Below, in pieces: positions 1 through 9,469 of a stretch of 20,883 nucleotides of DNA (position 1 is the first letter of the stretch; the number at the start of each line of letters is the position of its first letter). Where the stretch lies: the NCBI GenBank assembly GCA_023375785.1, contig SZWC01004901.1, positions 81,530-102,412 of the forward strand, written 5' to 3'. A program made the position numbers and the translations under genes. The stretch is from Penium margaritaceum. Taxonomy: Eukaryota; Streptophyta; Zygnematophyceae; Desmidiales; Peniaceae. A model generated the notes under the pieces. The model had not been told where the DNA came from and made no database searches. It saw nothing but the letters and a program-made list of their open reading frames with translations.

Positions 1-1330
1 CCCCCCCCCCCTTTTTGGCTTGTTGCTTGGTTCAGCAATTCCGAGCGTTATGCCCAACCTTTCCGCAATATTAGAAGGTGCACGTGTCTTTTTGGTCGAA
101 GGCGTCCACTTCCATCGGAGCCGAGGAGTCCCCAGAATGGACTTTTCCGTTCCCACAATGACTGTGGTTGGGAGGTCGCCAGACGTAGGATTCCTGGATC
201 CGAGTGTTGGATTCGGCGCTGTCGATCCTTTCTGTCGCTACGATCATATGTGGTAAGTCATTCTGGATGCCGAAGATGGCGATCACTCGCCGGGTGTCCT
301 GTTTGCGGCCATTGTTTTAGTGAGGACAGAGTTTGTCGGGGGCGATGTATGCACCAGCGATGGTCTATCGGAATCTCTGTGTGTAATCTGCCACCCTAGA
401 CTGCTGACAAAGGCCCTGAAGTTTATACCAAGCGTCAGAATTCTCGTTCAGCCATCCAAAACGTGCGAGCATTGTGCGTAGGAATTCGCTCCAATCGGTT
501 TGGTGGCATCAGCGCGTCTTGCCATTGTGGGTTGATCTGCTCCAAGGATAGAAGCCCTGGGATTGATGACACCAGACGGGCGTCGTTGGCCATCGATGAG
601 GCTCCACCAGTCTCCTGCTGCTGTTCGATGGCCTTTAGGTCAGGCCAGCAACTTAATGCCGTGCCATGCAGAAGTGTGGTCACGAGGTCAATCTTCTTCT
701 TATCGGCGTTGACCCCAACAGCAATGAAACACACCTCCAAGCTCGCCAGTCACATCCGAAAAGTTGGTCCTTTGGAATTGCAGGATCGAACAGTTCAGGT
801 GAGGATGGACAAATCTAGGGTTCATTCAAGAGTTTGTTGTTTCTCTCAACGAACACCGCCTCTTGTGAACTTGCGTTGCGAAGAGAATCCATCGTGACGT
901 TGAATTGTTGGAGCAGATGGATGTTGATTCCCTCTAGCACAGAGATACAGTTCGCCAGTTCCTCGTCCATCTGTGCCTGTGGTCCGGTGCCACCTCTCGT
1001 TCCCGCTGCAAATGTTGAGTCTGTTGGTACGTGCTGGTTTACCGCCATCAGATCCATGGCCTGATTGGTCGTTGGAGCCATCAAGACTAACCCAGCTACC
1101 CATATCCTCCGGCACCAGCATTTGCTACCACTTCAGGGTTTGCGTGCATGGCCACGTTCTGCTCCTTCATCACCAAAATTGTCCCCGAAGACCCGCTTCT
1201 GATCGTTGGGTGCGCTTGCTTCTTTCACGTCGTAGTCGCAAATTCTGTGAAGTCTTTGCGTATGAGATGCGTTGTCGATTTGTGCGAGGTAATCTTCCAG
1301 ATGAGTAAACTAGTCAGATGCCTTTGCAGC
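1..1330 (-). pseudogene. Ty3/gypsy element B: degenerate gag (partial, runs off left edge)
   Basis: Gag is the structural polyprotein that forms the retrotransposon particle. Read leftward from the primer-binding site, protein-like sequence begins at about 1320 (FTHLEDYLAQIDNASHTQ) and continues with an acidic and coiled-coil-like stretch near 815-1084. The capsid core follows at 435-750, with LVTTLLHGTALSCW and, after a frameshift near 435-450, DAWYKLQGLCQQSRVADYTQ, a pattern typical of retrotransposon gag. An MEVDAF segment near 95-115 leads into a zinc knuckle at 35-82 that ends YCGKVGHNARNC. The knuckle is disturbed by a TAA, and the first and second Cys are four residues apart instead of two. 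Several in-frame stops and at least one frameshift make it non-functional. Protease and pol would lie beyond position 1. The family call is firm; exact ends are not. Confidence 0.8.
35..82 (-). other. Gag zinc knuckle of element B (damaged CCHC)
   Basis: Minus-strand translation reads CTF-stop-YCGKVGHNARNC, the CCHC nucleic-acid-binding knuckle found at the C-terminal side of LTR-retrotransposon gag. The stop codon (71-73) lies between the first two cysteines. A lysine- and glycine-rich tail follows into the C-run at the left edge of the window. Confidence 0.75.
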
Positions 1331-1338
1331 ACCATTGC

Positions 1339-1350
1339 GCTCTGATACCA
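1339..1350 (-). other. Primer-binding site (initiator tRNA-Met) of element B
   Basis: The minus strand reads TGGTATCAGAGC, the 12-base complement of the 3' end of plant initiator tRNA-Met that primes minus-strand DNA synthesis in most plant LTR retrotransposons. It lies 7 bases inside the LTR boundary chosen here and just upstream (in element orientation) of the gag of element B. This fixes the element's orientation as minus. Confidence 0.92.
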
Positions 1351-1357
1351 AGTATTA

Positions 1358-2168
1358 TGCTGAACGGAGCGTAGATGGTGAACAAGTATGAGTTGCAGGG
1401 TAAAACACAGTCTGAGAATTTGGGACACTTGCACTTTGTAATCAACGTAAGTGTACTTTGATGACAAGTGTCAAAATGATCGAACACATACATACAAGTG
1501 ACGAGTTACGAATGAGACGTAGTCGAGGTTGTCGGGTCGATTGTGGAGTTGCGTCGTGAGTGGTCGAATCAAGAACCTCCGTTGAGGAATCGGGGGGTTT
1601 TTAACATTGACAGCGAAGATTTGAGATGCATCTTTATAAATCTTGATAAATCTCGATGTGTCGAGAAGTTTACCGAAAGGTCGTGATACTTCTGTCGATG
1701 TTCCTAAAAAAACCCAAGTTGTCAAAACGTGTGTAACTCGCGTGTTGACACCTAGCGTCGAAAGGCTTAGGCAAACTCGGAAAAATCACCGTTGTAAAAC
1801 TAAATGACCATCCTCCTCGTTGGAGTGTTCTTTCCTTGCCCGAGTCGTCATGGCTCGCCGCGCCTTTCGAAGCTACGTCGTTGCTTCACTTAAAAGCAAT
1901 GATTTATTTTACTGTTTTAATCATTCCCATACTGTGTTTAGAAAGAACGGTGGAAACATCCATTACGCATTTAATTCTATGCATTTGTCAATATGTTCAA
2001 TATGGGAAGAAGTTGCTGTTTCTTGACATGTTTTTGTCAAGAATCGCGCGACATCCTAGCGTTGGTCGCGGAACAGGTCAACCAGCCTGGCGAAATTGTG
2101 CAATGATTGCTATGGGCTGTCTTGACCTTCATTTTCATGTCTTTTTGTTAAACATGCGTTGTGTTACA
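1358..2168 (-). repeat. LTR shared by Ty3/gypsy elements A and B (about 811 bp)
   Basis: In element orientation the LTR begins TGTAACACAACG directly after a polypurine tract and ends near CGTTCAGCA, 7 bases before the primer-binding site, giving TG...CA ends. A TATA-like TTTATAAA lies at 1633-1640. Because a polypurine tract abuts one side and a primer-binding site the other, this single LTR acts as the 3' LTR of element A and the 5' LTR of element B. The inner edge is uncertain by several bases: the LTR could run directly to the primer-binding site at 1351. Small open frames inside it (for example 1836-2183 plus strand) are not genes. Confidence 0.8.
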
Positions 2169-2181
2169 TTCCTCCCCCTTT
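2169..2181 (-). other. Polypurine tract of element A
   Basis: The minus strand reads AAAGGGGGAGGAA immediately before the TGTAACAC start of the LTR. This is the expected position and composition for the plus-strand primer of a Ty3/gypsy element. Confidence 0.85.
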
Positions 2182-2182
2182 A

Positions 2183-2450
2183 GCTACGAACCACCCTTAG
2201 TTTGTTGTGTGCTTTTGTGATGGGGTTAGAGACGCCCCTTCATCATCGTGGTGACAGCGCAAATAAATGGAGAGAATAACATCATCACTTGGCACAACAA
2301 CGTTAACAGGTGGTTCAGCCTTCCAAGAGAAAACATGTTGGCCACGCTTCCCCCCCCCCTTTACTAGAAGTGTCCCCGGGATAGGTGCACAGGCGTCCCC
2401 GTGACAAGCTACCCGGACTGAGCCAATAATGAGCCTAAAGGCATGTGCCA
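2183..2450 (-). other. Spacer between pol stop and polypurine tract of element A
   Basis: There are 268 bases between the chromodomain stop and the polypurine tract. They contain a run of ten C (plus strand, 2350-2359). A minus-strand frame is open across most of it but resembles no domain I know. It is best read as the 3' untranslated part of the element. Confidence 0.5.
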
Positions 2451-3062
2451 TTATCCTCTCAAGGGGGTTCGTTCCGGGGTGGTACCCCCAAGGGCACGTC
2501 GGTTATGACGGGTAGCCAGTTCCTCCAAATACTCAGTGATTGTTGCAGGTGGCACTCGCGATTTTAGCTCCCAAGTATTGTGGTCAGGTCCACAACTGGC
2601 CCAGTGGATGAGGTACTCCTTATCCACTTGTGCATGACTATTACGTTCACGGTGTTGGAGGATGCGGTGCACCTCACACTGGCTTTCCGCGACTAGGACT
2701 GCAAAAGGCGGTGGCTGAACGGACCCCTCTATAGTGTAGGGTGCAAGGAGGCTCACATGAAAGTTGTTATGGATGCGCATGGTTGGTGGAAGGGCCAATC
2801 GATAAGCCACTTCTCCAATTTTCCGAATCAATGTGAAGGGACCAAGCCACTTTGGTAGCATCTTCCGTGCACCCGGTGGTTTCAGCCGCAAATTCCGTGT
2901 GCTCAGTAGCACACGATCTCTAGGGGTAAATGATAACTCACAACGTTTTTGTTCGGCATAGGCCTTCTGTCGAGCGGCATGTAGGTGAGCCTTGGTGTCC
3001 TGCCATAGGGCATCCATGGCATTCGACAAAGGCCTGGGTGGAGGGTACCTGATCATCGCCAC
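2451..3062 (-). pseudogene. Integrase C-terminus with GPY/F module and chromodomain (element A)
   Basis: This 203-codon stretch is the end of the pol polyprotein. Residues 40-60 resemble the basic segment after the integrase core. WLGPFTLIRKIGEVAYRLAL (residues 72-91) is the GPY/F module, followed by NNFHVSLLAPY. Residues about 130-182 (2675-2517) are a chromodomain with EYLIHWASCGPDHNTWE, which keeps the aromatic positions Y150, W154 and W164 used in other chromodomains to bind methylated histone tails. In chromoviruses this domain steers integration to heterochromatin. The frame is displaced from the integrase frame by an indel at a five-G run near 3060-3066, so it is disconnected from the core. 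Confidence 0.88.
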
Positions 3063-4128
3063 CCCCGCACTTCACCATGGAAGCGGGTACCACCGGATGC
3101 CGACCGTGGTTGAGGAAGAAGGGGGTGAATCCGGTTGACTTGTTGACTGCATTGTTTACGGCAAATTCGGTCAGGGCCAAGTGGTCATCCCAATCTTCCA
3201 TCGTTGGGTCCAAAAACATACAGAGAATTTGTTCAAGTGTTCGGTTCATGCGCTCAGTCTGTCCATCTGTCTGTGGGTGAAATGCTAAGGACATGCTTTG
3301 CCGTGTTCCGAATTGCTCTTGGATTGCGAGCCAAAACCGGCTGGGTGGGTCCCTATCAGAGATGATCTGGAGGGATAAACCATGATACTTGATGATACCG
3401 TCATAGAACACGTGTGCCGTCTCTTCGGCCGTCACCCGGGCTGTAGTGGGCATGAAGTGAGCCATCCCCATGGCACAGTCTACCACAACCAGGATACCAT
3501 CGTGGCCCTTTTTGGTCTTCGGGAGTCCCATGATGAAATCAATAGACATCGACTTCCATGGGCTGTTCGGGAGTTGGAGAGGTTGGAGAAGTCCTCCTGG
3601 TGCCTTATTGAATCTCTTGTTACATAAATAGAGGTCACACATCGTGTAGTACTCACGGATGTCCGTGCTCTTACTCGGCCACCAATAATGCTCAGCAAGG
3701 GCATGTCGAGTTTTCTTTGGTTCAACGTGCCCTGATGATGGAGCGTTATAAAACACAAACATGATGTGTTCACAAAGGTTGTTCACATTTGGGACAACCA
3801 CATGTTCGCCACGCCAGTAGAGTTTCGTAGCCTTGACAAGGCTATGACGCTCGATGTTCTTGGGCTCAGCAAACCAATGGTCCATGGTATAGCCCATTCG
3901 AATTCGATTTTTGAAGGGACTGATGCCGATCAATGGCCGCGGGGGTTGGCGGAGTGGGTTTGGTTTCAGCGTGGTTGCCGACACAAGTGCTGTAAAGTGT
4001 TGGTTGGTGATGTCCTCATTGCCCGCCACAAGAGCAACGTGCAACAAGTTACGACTCAAGGGGTCGGCCACGTTATAACGTCCTGGCTTGTAGTCCCACG
4101 TGAAAGTGAATTGACTCAGGTACTCCAA
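2938..4128 (-). pseudogene. RNase H end, integrase zinc-binding and catalytic core (element A)
   Basis: The frame opens with the end of the RNase H/connection region (YLSQFTFTWDYKPGRYNVAD) and runs through integrase, which joins element cDNA to target DNA. The zinc-binding domain around residues 120-172 is damaged. Where the family usually has the first His there is Asn128 (FYNAPSSGH), and where the second CxxC cysteine is expected there is Tyr167 (TMCDLYLC). The DDE core is recognisable, with D197 (SIDFIMGLP), D258 (IISDRDP) and E292 (HPQTDGQTERMN). D258 and E292 are separated by 33 residues instead of the usual 35, so two residues look deleted just after D258. From about 3060 the reading is out of frame. 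The overlapping 4128-4073 part belongs to the RNase H/connection. Confidence 0.9.
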
Positions 4129-5540
4129 CGTGCCTATCTTCTTGAGAGGTTTGGTTGTGTCTGGAAAAAAGTGAGAGGGTAATGGTCAGTGACCACTGAC
4201 CATTACTCTCAAGGTAGCAACGACATGCCTTGAAAGCGTGCATAACTGCCAAGAGCTCTTGATCTCTCGTAGTGTACCTGGTCTCTGCATCTGAAAGCAT
4301 ACATATCTCATAGGCAACAAGGTGACCATCTTGCATGAGAAAGGCTCCTAGACCCGTAGCCAATGCATCACAATGTACTTTCAAAGGTTTCTTTGGATCA
4401 GGGAGTGCAAGTACCGGTGCAGATATCAGCGCCAACTTCGCAGCTTCAAATGCTTTGGTGCGCTTTGCTGACCAACTCCACGCAGCCGTCTTCCAAGTTA
4501 GGGCATTGAGGGGGCTAACCAAGGTGGAGTACCCTCTCATAAACCATTGGAAGTAGTTTGCATTGCCAAGGAAAGAGCGGAGCTGGCCTATGTTCTTAGG
4601 TTGAGGCCAATGTTTCACGACCTCCACCTTACGAGGGTCAACCCGGATGCCGTCCCCGCTGATGATATGGCCCAGATACTCCAACTCTGGCTGCGCAAAC
4701 TTGCACTTGCTCCTCTTTGCAAAGAAATGATTATTTTGAAGGATCTCAAGGACTGTTCGTAAGTGCTTCTCATGTTCTTCGTGGCTCTTCAAGAAGATAA
4801 AGACATCATCCAGGTACACCAAGACTGATTTGCCGAGGTGGTCCCTAAAGATGTTGTTCATCACTGTTTGAAGCATTGCGGGTGTGTTCGCGAGTCCAAA
4901 ACAGAGGACTCAAAACCGGTAGTGCCCTAGCGGGATCCGGAATGCCGTTTTTGGTTCATCCTCCTCAGTGATGTGGATCTGATGGTATCCTTGTGAGAGG
5001 TTGAGAGATGTGAATACATTCGCACCTTGAAGTTGGTCAAACAAATCCTCGATGTACGAAAGGGGGTATCGGTTTTTCACAATGAGTTTGTTCAATGCCC
5101 GGTAGTCTACGCACATCCTCAAACCTCCATCGTTTTTGTTCACGAAGAGGATGGGGGCCCGGAATGGGGATGAACTTGGTTCAATCCAGCCTTTCCTGAC
5201 GTGTCCTGTTATATTTGTTTTGGCTTCTTGTCGTTCTACCGGACTCAAACGGTACACCGGTCGGAAGGGGGGCACAACCCCTTGTTCCAACGGGATGGTG
5301 TGTCCAACCGCACGCCTGGGTGGCAACCCATCTGGTGGAGGTTCAAACACGTCTGAGAACTCGGAGAGGATTTTGGCAACCCCAGAGGGTACGTCACTCT
5401 CCACCTCATCATCGAGTTTCTTTAGGGTCGCAAGAAAACACCGACAGCCCTGCGTCAACCGTCTTTTCACTTGGAGTATGTGAGGCTAGCTTTGGATAGG
5501 GCTTCAGGGCGCTGAATCTAGGGGATTGGAGACAAAGTGA
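4073..5540 (-). pseudogene. Reverse transcriptase and RNase H (element A)
   Basis: RT copies element RNA to DNA and RNase H removes the RNA strand. From 5470 the frame shows FRPVYRLSPVERQEAK, then FVNKNDGGLRMCVDYRALNK, motif A, and LGHYRF. A single TGA at 4912-4910 interrupts FRIPLGHYRF and VLCFGLANTPA in the same frame. Motif C is VYLDDVFIF, so both Asp of the YLDD box are present. In motif A the expected catalytic Asp is Asn (TSLNLSQGYHQ; codon AAC at 5002-5000). RNase H begins with KVHCDALATGLGAFL and has RDQELLAV. Its VVTDHYPL motif is displaced to another frame by the change around 4179-4206. At least two more frame changes and a stop follow before integrase. The polypeptide is inactive by several independent lesions. 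Confidence 0.92.
4179..4206. repeat. Perfect 13-bp palindrome inside the RNase H coding region
   Basis: The arms are 4179-4191 and 4194-4206 with a 2-base centre. The similarity continues outward (GAGAG/CTCTC) with a 2-base offset. One arm overlaps codons of the conserved TDH motif of RNase H. The other occupies the variable residues just before it, exactly where the frame is lost. Confidence 0.85.
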
Positions 5541-5544
5541 TCGT

Positions 5545-6079
5545 CTATCGTCCACTACAGATTTGTAACGTCTTCGAGGTGAAACACATAAGCGCTTTGT
5601 AGCTCACCAGCCATGGATCCCCTAGTACAACATTGAAGGGGTCCATGAGGTCCAACACTCTTAGACGAATAGTGGTTGTGAAGCCGGGCAATGTGAGTCG
5701 TGTTGTACACTCACTGATCACCGGCACCTCCCTATCGTCGCCGAAAATCGATGTGCCTGTACGAGGGGTGTACTTCAACTGCCACGTGTGCACAAATGCT
5801 CCACTCATGAAGGATTCATCTGCTCCAGTATCGGCAAGGATGTGTGCTGGAGCACCTGCTAACTTGCCATCAAACTGCACGGTCATTCTTGCTTCAGACT
5901 TGCGTAGGAAACGACTCCATGAGGGCTTGCCCTCCAAGTGGTAAATGCGATAGGCATGAGTGCTTCTTTGGAGCTCCATCATACCATCCATTCATTCTCA
6001 CTTGCAGTGTCCTTTTGTGAACGAGGCCAAAAGCTTCCATCCTTTGAAGGCAAACAAGTTCATCTCTGGACTGACACAC
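5545..6079 (-). pseudogene. Aspartic protease (element A)
   Basis: This is the retrotransposon aspartic protease that cuts the gag-pol polyprotein. The 148-codon frame 5991-5545 has the active-site motif ILADTGADESFM near residues 51-62. Near residues 121-145 it has VVLGDPWLVSYKALMCF, the flap-distal VxLGxxWL pattern of Ty3/gypsy proteases. The frame ends at 5545, and the segment leading to RT lies in another frame, so a frameshift separates the two. The stretch 5992-6079 continues protein-like sequence in a different frame (CQSRDELVCLQRMEAFGLVH). The stretch from about 6080 to 6330 has no convincing coding signal. Confidence 0.88.
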
Positions 6080-6329
6080 ATAGTCACCGTGATTGATTTT
6101 AGGGAATTTCTCCTGTGAGCCTCATGTGCAGCTTCCAAGACAAAAAGTCAAGTTTCCTTTGTAGCGACAACCAGACATACACGGTTTTCTAGGTTTTCTT
6201 TGGTTTCATAGGCAAGTGGACATGAGCGATCATGGAAGAGGGATTCATGAATGGTGCATAGATTGTTGAGAAACATTGTGCTGAAGAAAACTCAAAGTTT
6301 TTGAGATCATCATCACAAAACATGAATTT

Positions 6330-8622
6330 TCTACCATTGTCCTCTCCATGACTCAAAACAACCCGAGATAGCAGTCCACTCGTGGCGACTGGGGGTCCTA
6401 GAAATCCTGCTCATGGCCATGCTAGGGATAGCGAGCGCTTCCTGCCGCTCCTCCCTCAAAATCGTGATCCTCCTCATGAGGGCGTCCGTGTCCACAGTGG
6501 CTAGCGTGTGCCCCAGTATGTTGCATAGCTGCAAATGCCTGAACCTGGCATTGGCCCCCCTCAGGGCGTCCCTGGCCTGCCGGGGCATTGCCTTGGGCCT
6601 GGCGCTGTCCACCTTGCTACTTGCCACCACCATGGAAGCGGTTCTGACCTCAACCATTCGTGCGATGCTGGCCACCACTATGGTGCCAGCCATGCCCGTG
6701 GTGCTGCTAGCCATGCTGTTGTCCCTGCTGGTGTTGTGACTGCTGTTTGCGATTATGACAGTCGCGTGCAATATGTCCAGCCTTTTTGCAGATCCTACAG
6801 ATTACACCGCTGCAGGTTGTGTTCTCTCCATCATGGCGACAGAATTTCTTTGATGGCTCCAATGCCGCATCTGCAGAGTGCTTTAGGGTACCGCCTGTTG
6901 GAACTGGTGTCTCACACGAAGTACGGCTCTCGTGTGCATCGCGATCCCAAAGGCCAGAGTTCATCTTCTCGACCTTGCAAATGCGTGTCACAAGAGCGCG
7001 CAGACTCTCCCACTCCTTTTCGGCATCCTAGAGGTAGAAAACCCGAAGTTACGAGCTGGCCACGCCAGTCAGAAAAAGGTTGATCTTTGCCTGTTCAGTC
7101 AGGTGACGCTCTTCCACCTTCTTTCCTGTCTTAAGAAAGGAATCTTCATAATTTTCCAAGGACATGCCTCCTTGCGTATAAGCTTCCAACTCCTTTTTCG
7201 CCTTCTGAGAATCAGCGAATTTGGAGTAGAGCTCGCGTATGAGTGCGTAGTACTCCTCCCAACTCAGATCGGATTGTAGCTACTTCTCCTCGCAAAGCTC
7301 TGTCAACTTCCCAAAGGGTTGTGGCTTGAGGGAGAGTATCCCTTGAGCGTCCCACTCCTCCTTTTCGACCTGAGCAAGGCAAAGGTGGCAAGAATTTTAA
7401 GGAACATATTGATATCTCCCAACCCATCGTAACGATCTGCTGGCTACAACTCCATGTAGCCGCCGGTCACCCCCATCCTTTGGGCTCGAGGTGGTGCACC
7501 TGCAGCCCTCATCCGTGGTGCGTTAGCTTGTGTCCGTGGGGCCGATCCACCAGCCGGAGCATGAAGCACGTTTTGAGCAACTCTGCAAATATTCTTGATG
7601 CTTGCGCAATCACAACGTTCAAAGATCTGCTCCACATCATCTTCAGCAGCATGGTGAGCCGCTCCCATGGCCGCGTTCAGCACCACCTGCTGGTCTGCAG
7701 CTTCCTTTGCACGAAGGTTCTCAAGTGCCTGCTCTGCCACCTTTGCCTTGTGCTCAGCAGCTGCCAACTTGCGGACCATCTTGGCATTTTCTTCATAAAG
7801 CCTCTCATTGAATCATTGCATTGTGAACACCCATTCACGAAGGTTGGCACGCACCATGTCGCCATCGTATGCCAGCGAGTCCATGATGGTCATGGCAAGG
7901 TCCATGTCTTCTGATGAGAGACGGGCGCGAAGCTTGTCAAGGTGGCCTTCAAATTTTAGGTGACGCGCAGCACTGCTAAGTGCACGTTCTGCCACCATGA
8001 TGCTTGGAGGGCTTGCTCGTTGGCCTCCCTCGCCCTGTGTGGGGGGGATAGCACGACCGCCTCCATCAGCACATTGAGACACTTGCTTCACATCTGCCTA
8101 CTCAGTCGTTTCCATCAATGCGGACTTCCCAACCTCACTACCTTTGCTGGTGGCATCGTGGGCTGCAGGTTCTTCATCCATGTCCTGCTCGGCCTCGATG
8201 ACCACCTGGGCCGCTGGCTCATCTGGGGGCTCGTCCCCATGCTCACCACCCTCAATGACCTTCTTGGGATTAGCGAAATTGGCTACATCCTCGTTGGTCG
8301 GAGTCGGTTGAGAATCGTGGAAAAAGTTGAGCTCAACGATCAGCTTGCAGGGTTGCCCCTTGCCTTGTGGTTTGACTGAATTTGCACCTTCATTCTATTG
8401 TCTGTTATTAGGAGCCCTTGGCGTCTTGTCTCTTGACAACGCCGGACGAGACCTTCCCCATTTTTCCACTGGCTCTTGGCGTGGATTGGTAAGGTGGCTC
8501 ACCGGTGCCAACATCCTGCGACACTCCTTGGATCCCATGGGTGTTTGCTCATTCGAGCGGCGTGGGCTGACGTTTGGAGGATGCCCCATAACCACAGAGA
8601 GTCCGGCCCCAAGACCCGCCAT
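6330..8622 (-). pseudogene. Degenerate gag of element A with CCHC zinc knuckle
   Basis: A plausible start is the ATG at 8622 (GCAATGGCG), because a TAG lies in frame just upstream. One frame then runs from 8622 to 7444, interrupted by stops at 8395, 8098, 7813 and 7444. An acidic, Pro/Glu-rich region (8100-8330) is followed by a helical, coiled-coil-like region (7780-7600, AAAEHKAKVAEQALENLRAK), a Pro/Arg-rich linker, and a capsid-like part starting PADRYDGLGDINMFLK near 7435. A frameshift near 7380 and further stops follow before LEAYTQGGMSLENYEDSFL (about 7190-7130). The zinc knuckle CRICKKAGHIARDC is at 6758-6799, followed by a Gln/His/Gly-rich tail. This gag does not resemble the gag at 1-1330 in sequence or knuckle. 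Confidence 0.82.
6758..6799 (-). other. Gag CCHC zinc knuckle of element A
   Basis: Minus-strand translation gives CRICKKAGHIARDC, an intact CX2CX4HX4C knuckle that would bind element RNA during packaging. A Gln-, His- and Gly-rich stretch (QQSQHQQGQQHG) follows directly and is ended by a stop. Confidence 0.9.
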
Positions 8623-9469
8623 TGCTGTCGCAAGGCCTCGCTACGGGTCACCCTCTTCCCAACCTCCTTCCTTTGTGATTTTTTTGGGTTACATAGCAAC
8701 CTTATTGCTATCACTTTCCTTTAAAAAATCTTTGGTATTTTCTTGAGGCTCGTCAATTCTGTGCATAGAGAAACAAGACAGTCAAGGATGTAATCCCGGT
8801 AAGTAAGAGAAACTAGGTTGTATTATGATTTCATGAAGAGGAGAAATTCATGATGACTTCAAAGGGAGTTCTTCATAAAAAAGGTGTGTTACTAGTCTAT
8901 CATAATGTGCCTATGAACTTATTTTTTGATCATTTTCTTCTTGAGGTATAAACAATTTGTGTATGTGAGATTCACACATGCATATTAACTATCCGTGTCA
9001 TCCTTGAGTTACAAAGTAACTTTGTTTCAAAGTTTTTTGCTTTTTCATGGTTTAGATTCTTGCAGTGTAATCTTGAAGCAAGCGCGATTGTACGGTTTTG
9101 GCCATTTTTGCAAGTGTTTGTCGTGAAGTTCAAGAAAGAGGTATGTATATATGGCATACTTGATATGTTCAGATGTGTACTAGTTGTGGATGGTTTTTTG
9201 TGAAGTTTTCTTTGTGGCATTTTGTTTCTCACACTTGCCTCCTCGGTGAATGATGTAATTAGGCACAAAGGAGCTTCATTGTGTACGTGTACACTGTTGT
9301 AGACTATGATTGTCATAACATTATTGTAAACATGTTCTCATAATGTGGCATGTTGTATCTAACATTGGTACATGAACATTGGTACATGTTTATGCCGGAA
9401 GCATTGTTACGATGGAAAAACGGTCATGATGTTTACAATGTCTATACAACATTTTATAGATATATTACT
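8623..9469. other. AT-rich flank upstream of gag A; no gene seen
   Basis: The 5' LTR and primer-binding site of element A should lie here or just beyond, but no TGGTATCAGAGC-like site and no match to the 1358-2168 LTR is visible. A 114-codon minus-strand frame (9316-8972) has no recognisable domain and biased composition. A perfect tandem duplication of the 14-mer AACATTGGTACATG lies at 9361-9388. Confidence 0.5.
9361..9388. repeat. Tandem duplication of a 14-mer
   Basis: AACATTGGTACATG occurs twice head to tail (9361-9374 and 9375-9388) without mismatch. Confidence 0.9.

Larger units (their letters stand above)
1358..8622 (-). mobile_element. Ty3/gypsy chromovirus element A (decayed, no recognisable 5' LTR)
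   Basis: The element order on the minus strand is gag (8622-6330), protease (5991-5545), RT (5470-about 4500), RNase H, integrase (4128-about 3050), chromodomain (2675-2517), polypurine tract and 3' LTR. RNase H before integrase is the Ty3/gypsy order, and the integrase C-terminal chromodomain places it in the chromovirus branch. The coding region carries many nonsense codons and at least four frameshifts, so it cannot move autonomously. No copy of the 1358-2168 LTR and no primer-binding site could be found by eye upstream of gag (8623-9500), so the element seems truncated or rearranged at its 5' end. Confidence 0.9.

Noticed and set aside
1-11. Run of 11 C at the left edge
   Set aside because: It could be real (antisense of a glycine-rich gag tail) or a sequencing or assembly artefact at a low-confidence edge. 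There is no way to tell from the window.
1836-2183. 115-codon plus-strand frame
   Set aside because: It lies entirely within the LTR and spans its end and the polypurine tract, so it is not a gene.
6413-7083. Plus-strand frames of 108 and 182 codons opposite gag A
   Set aside because: They are shadows of the GC-rich gag region; the minus strand carries the zinc knuckle and gag signal.
7960-8746. Two 139-codon plus-strand frames with hydrophobic segments
   Set aside because: They are antisense to the gag A N-terminal frame. The apparent membrane-like Leu/Ile stretches come from the complement of charged codons.
8972-9316. 114-codon minus-strand frame
   Set aside because: It lies in AT-rich flank upstream of gag A with no recognisable motif. 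It is consistent with chance.
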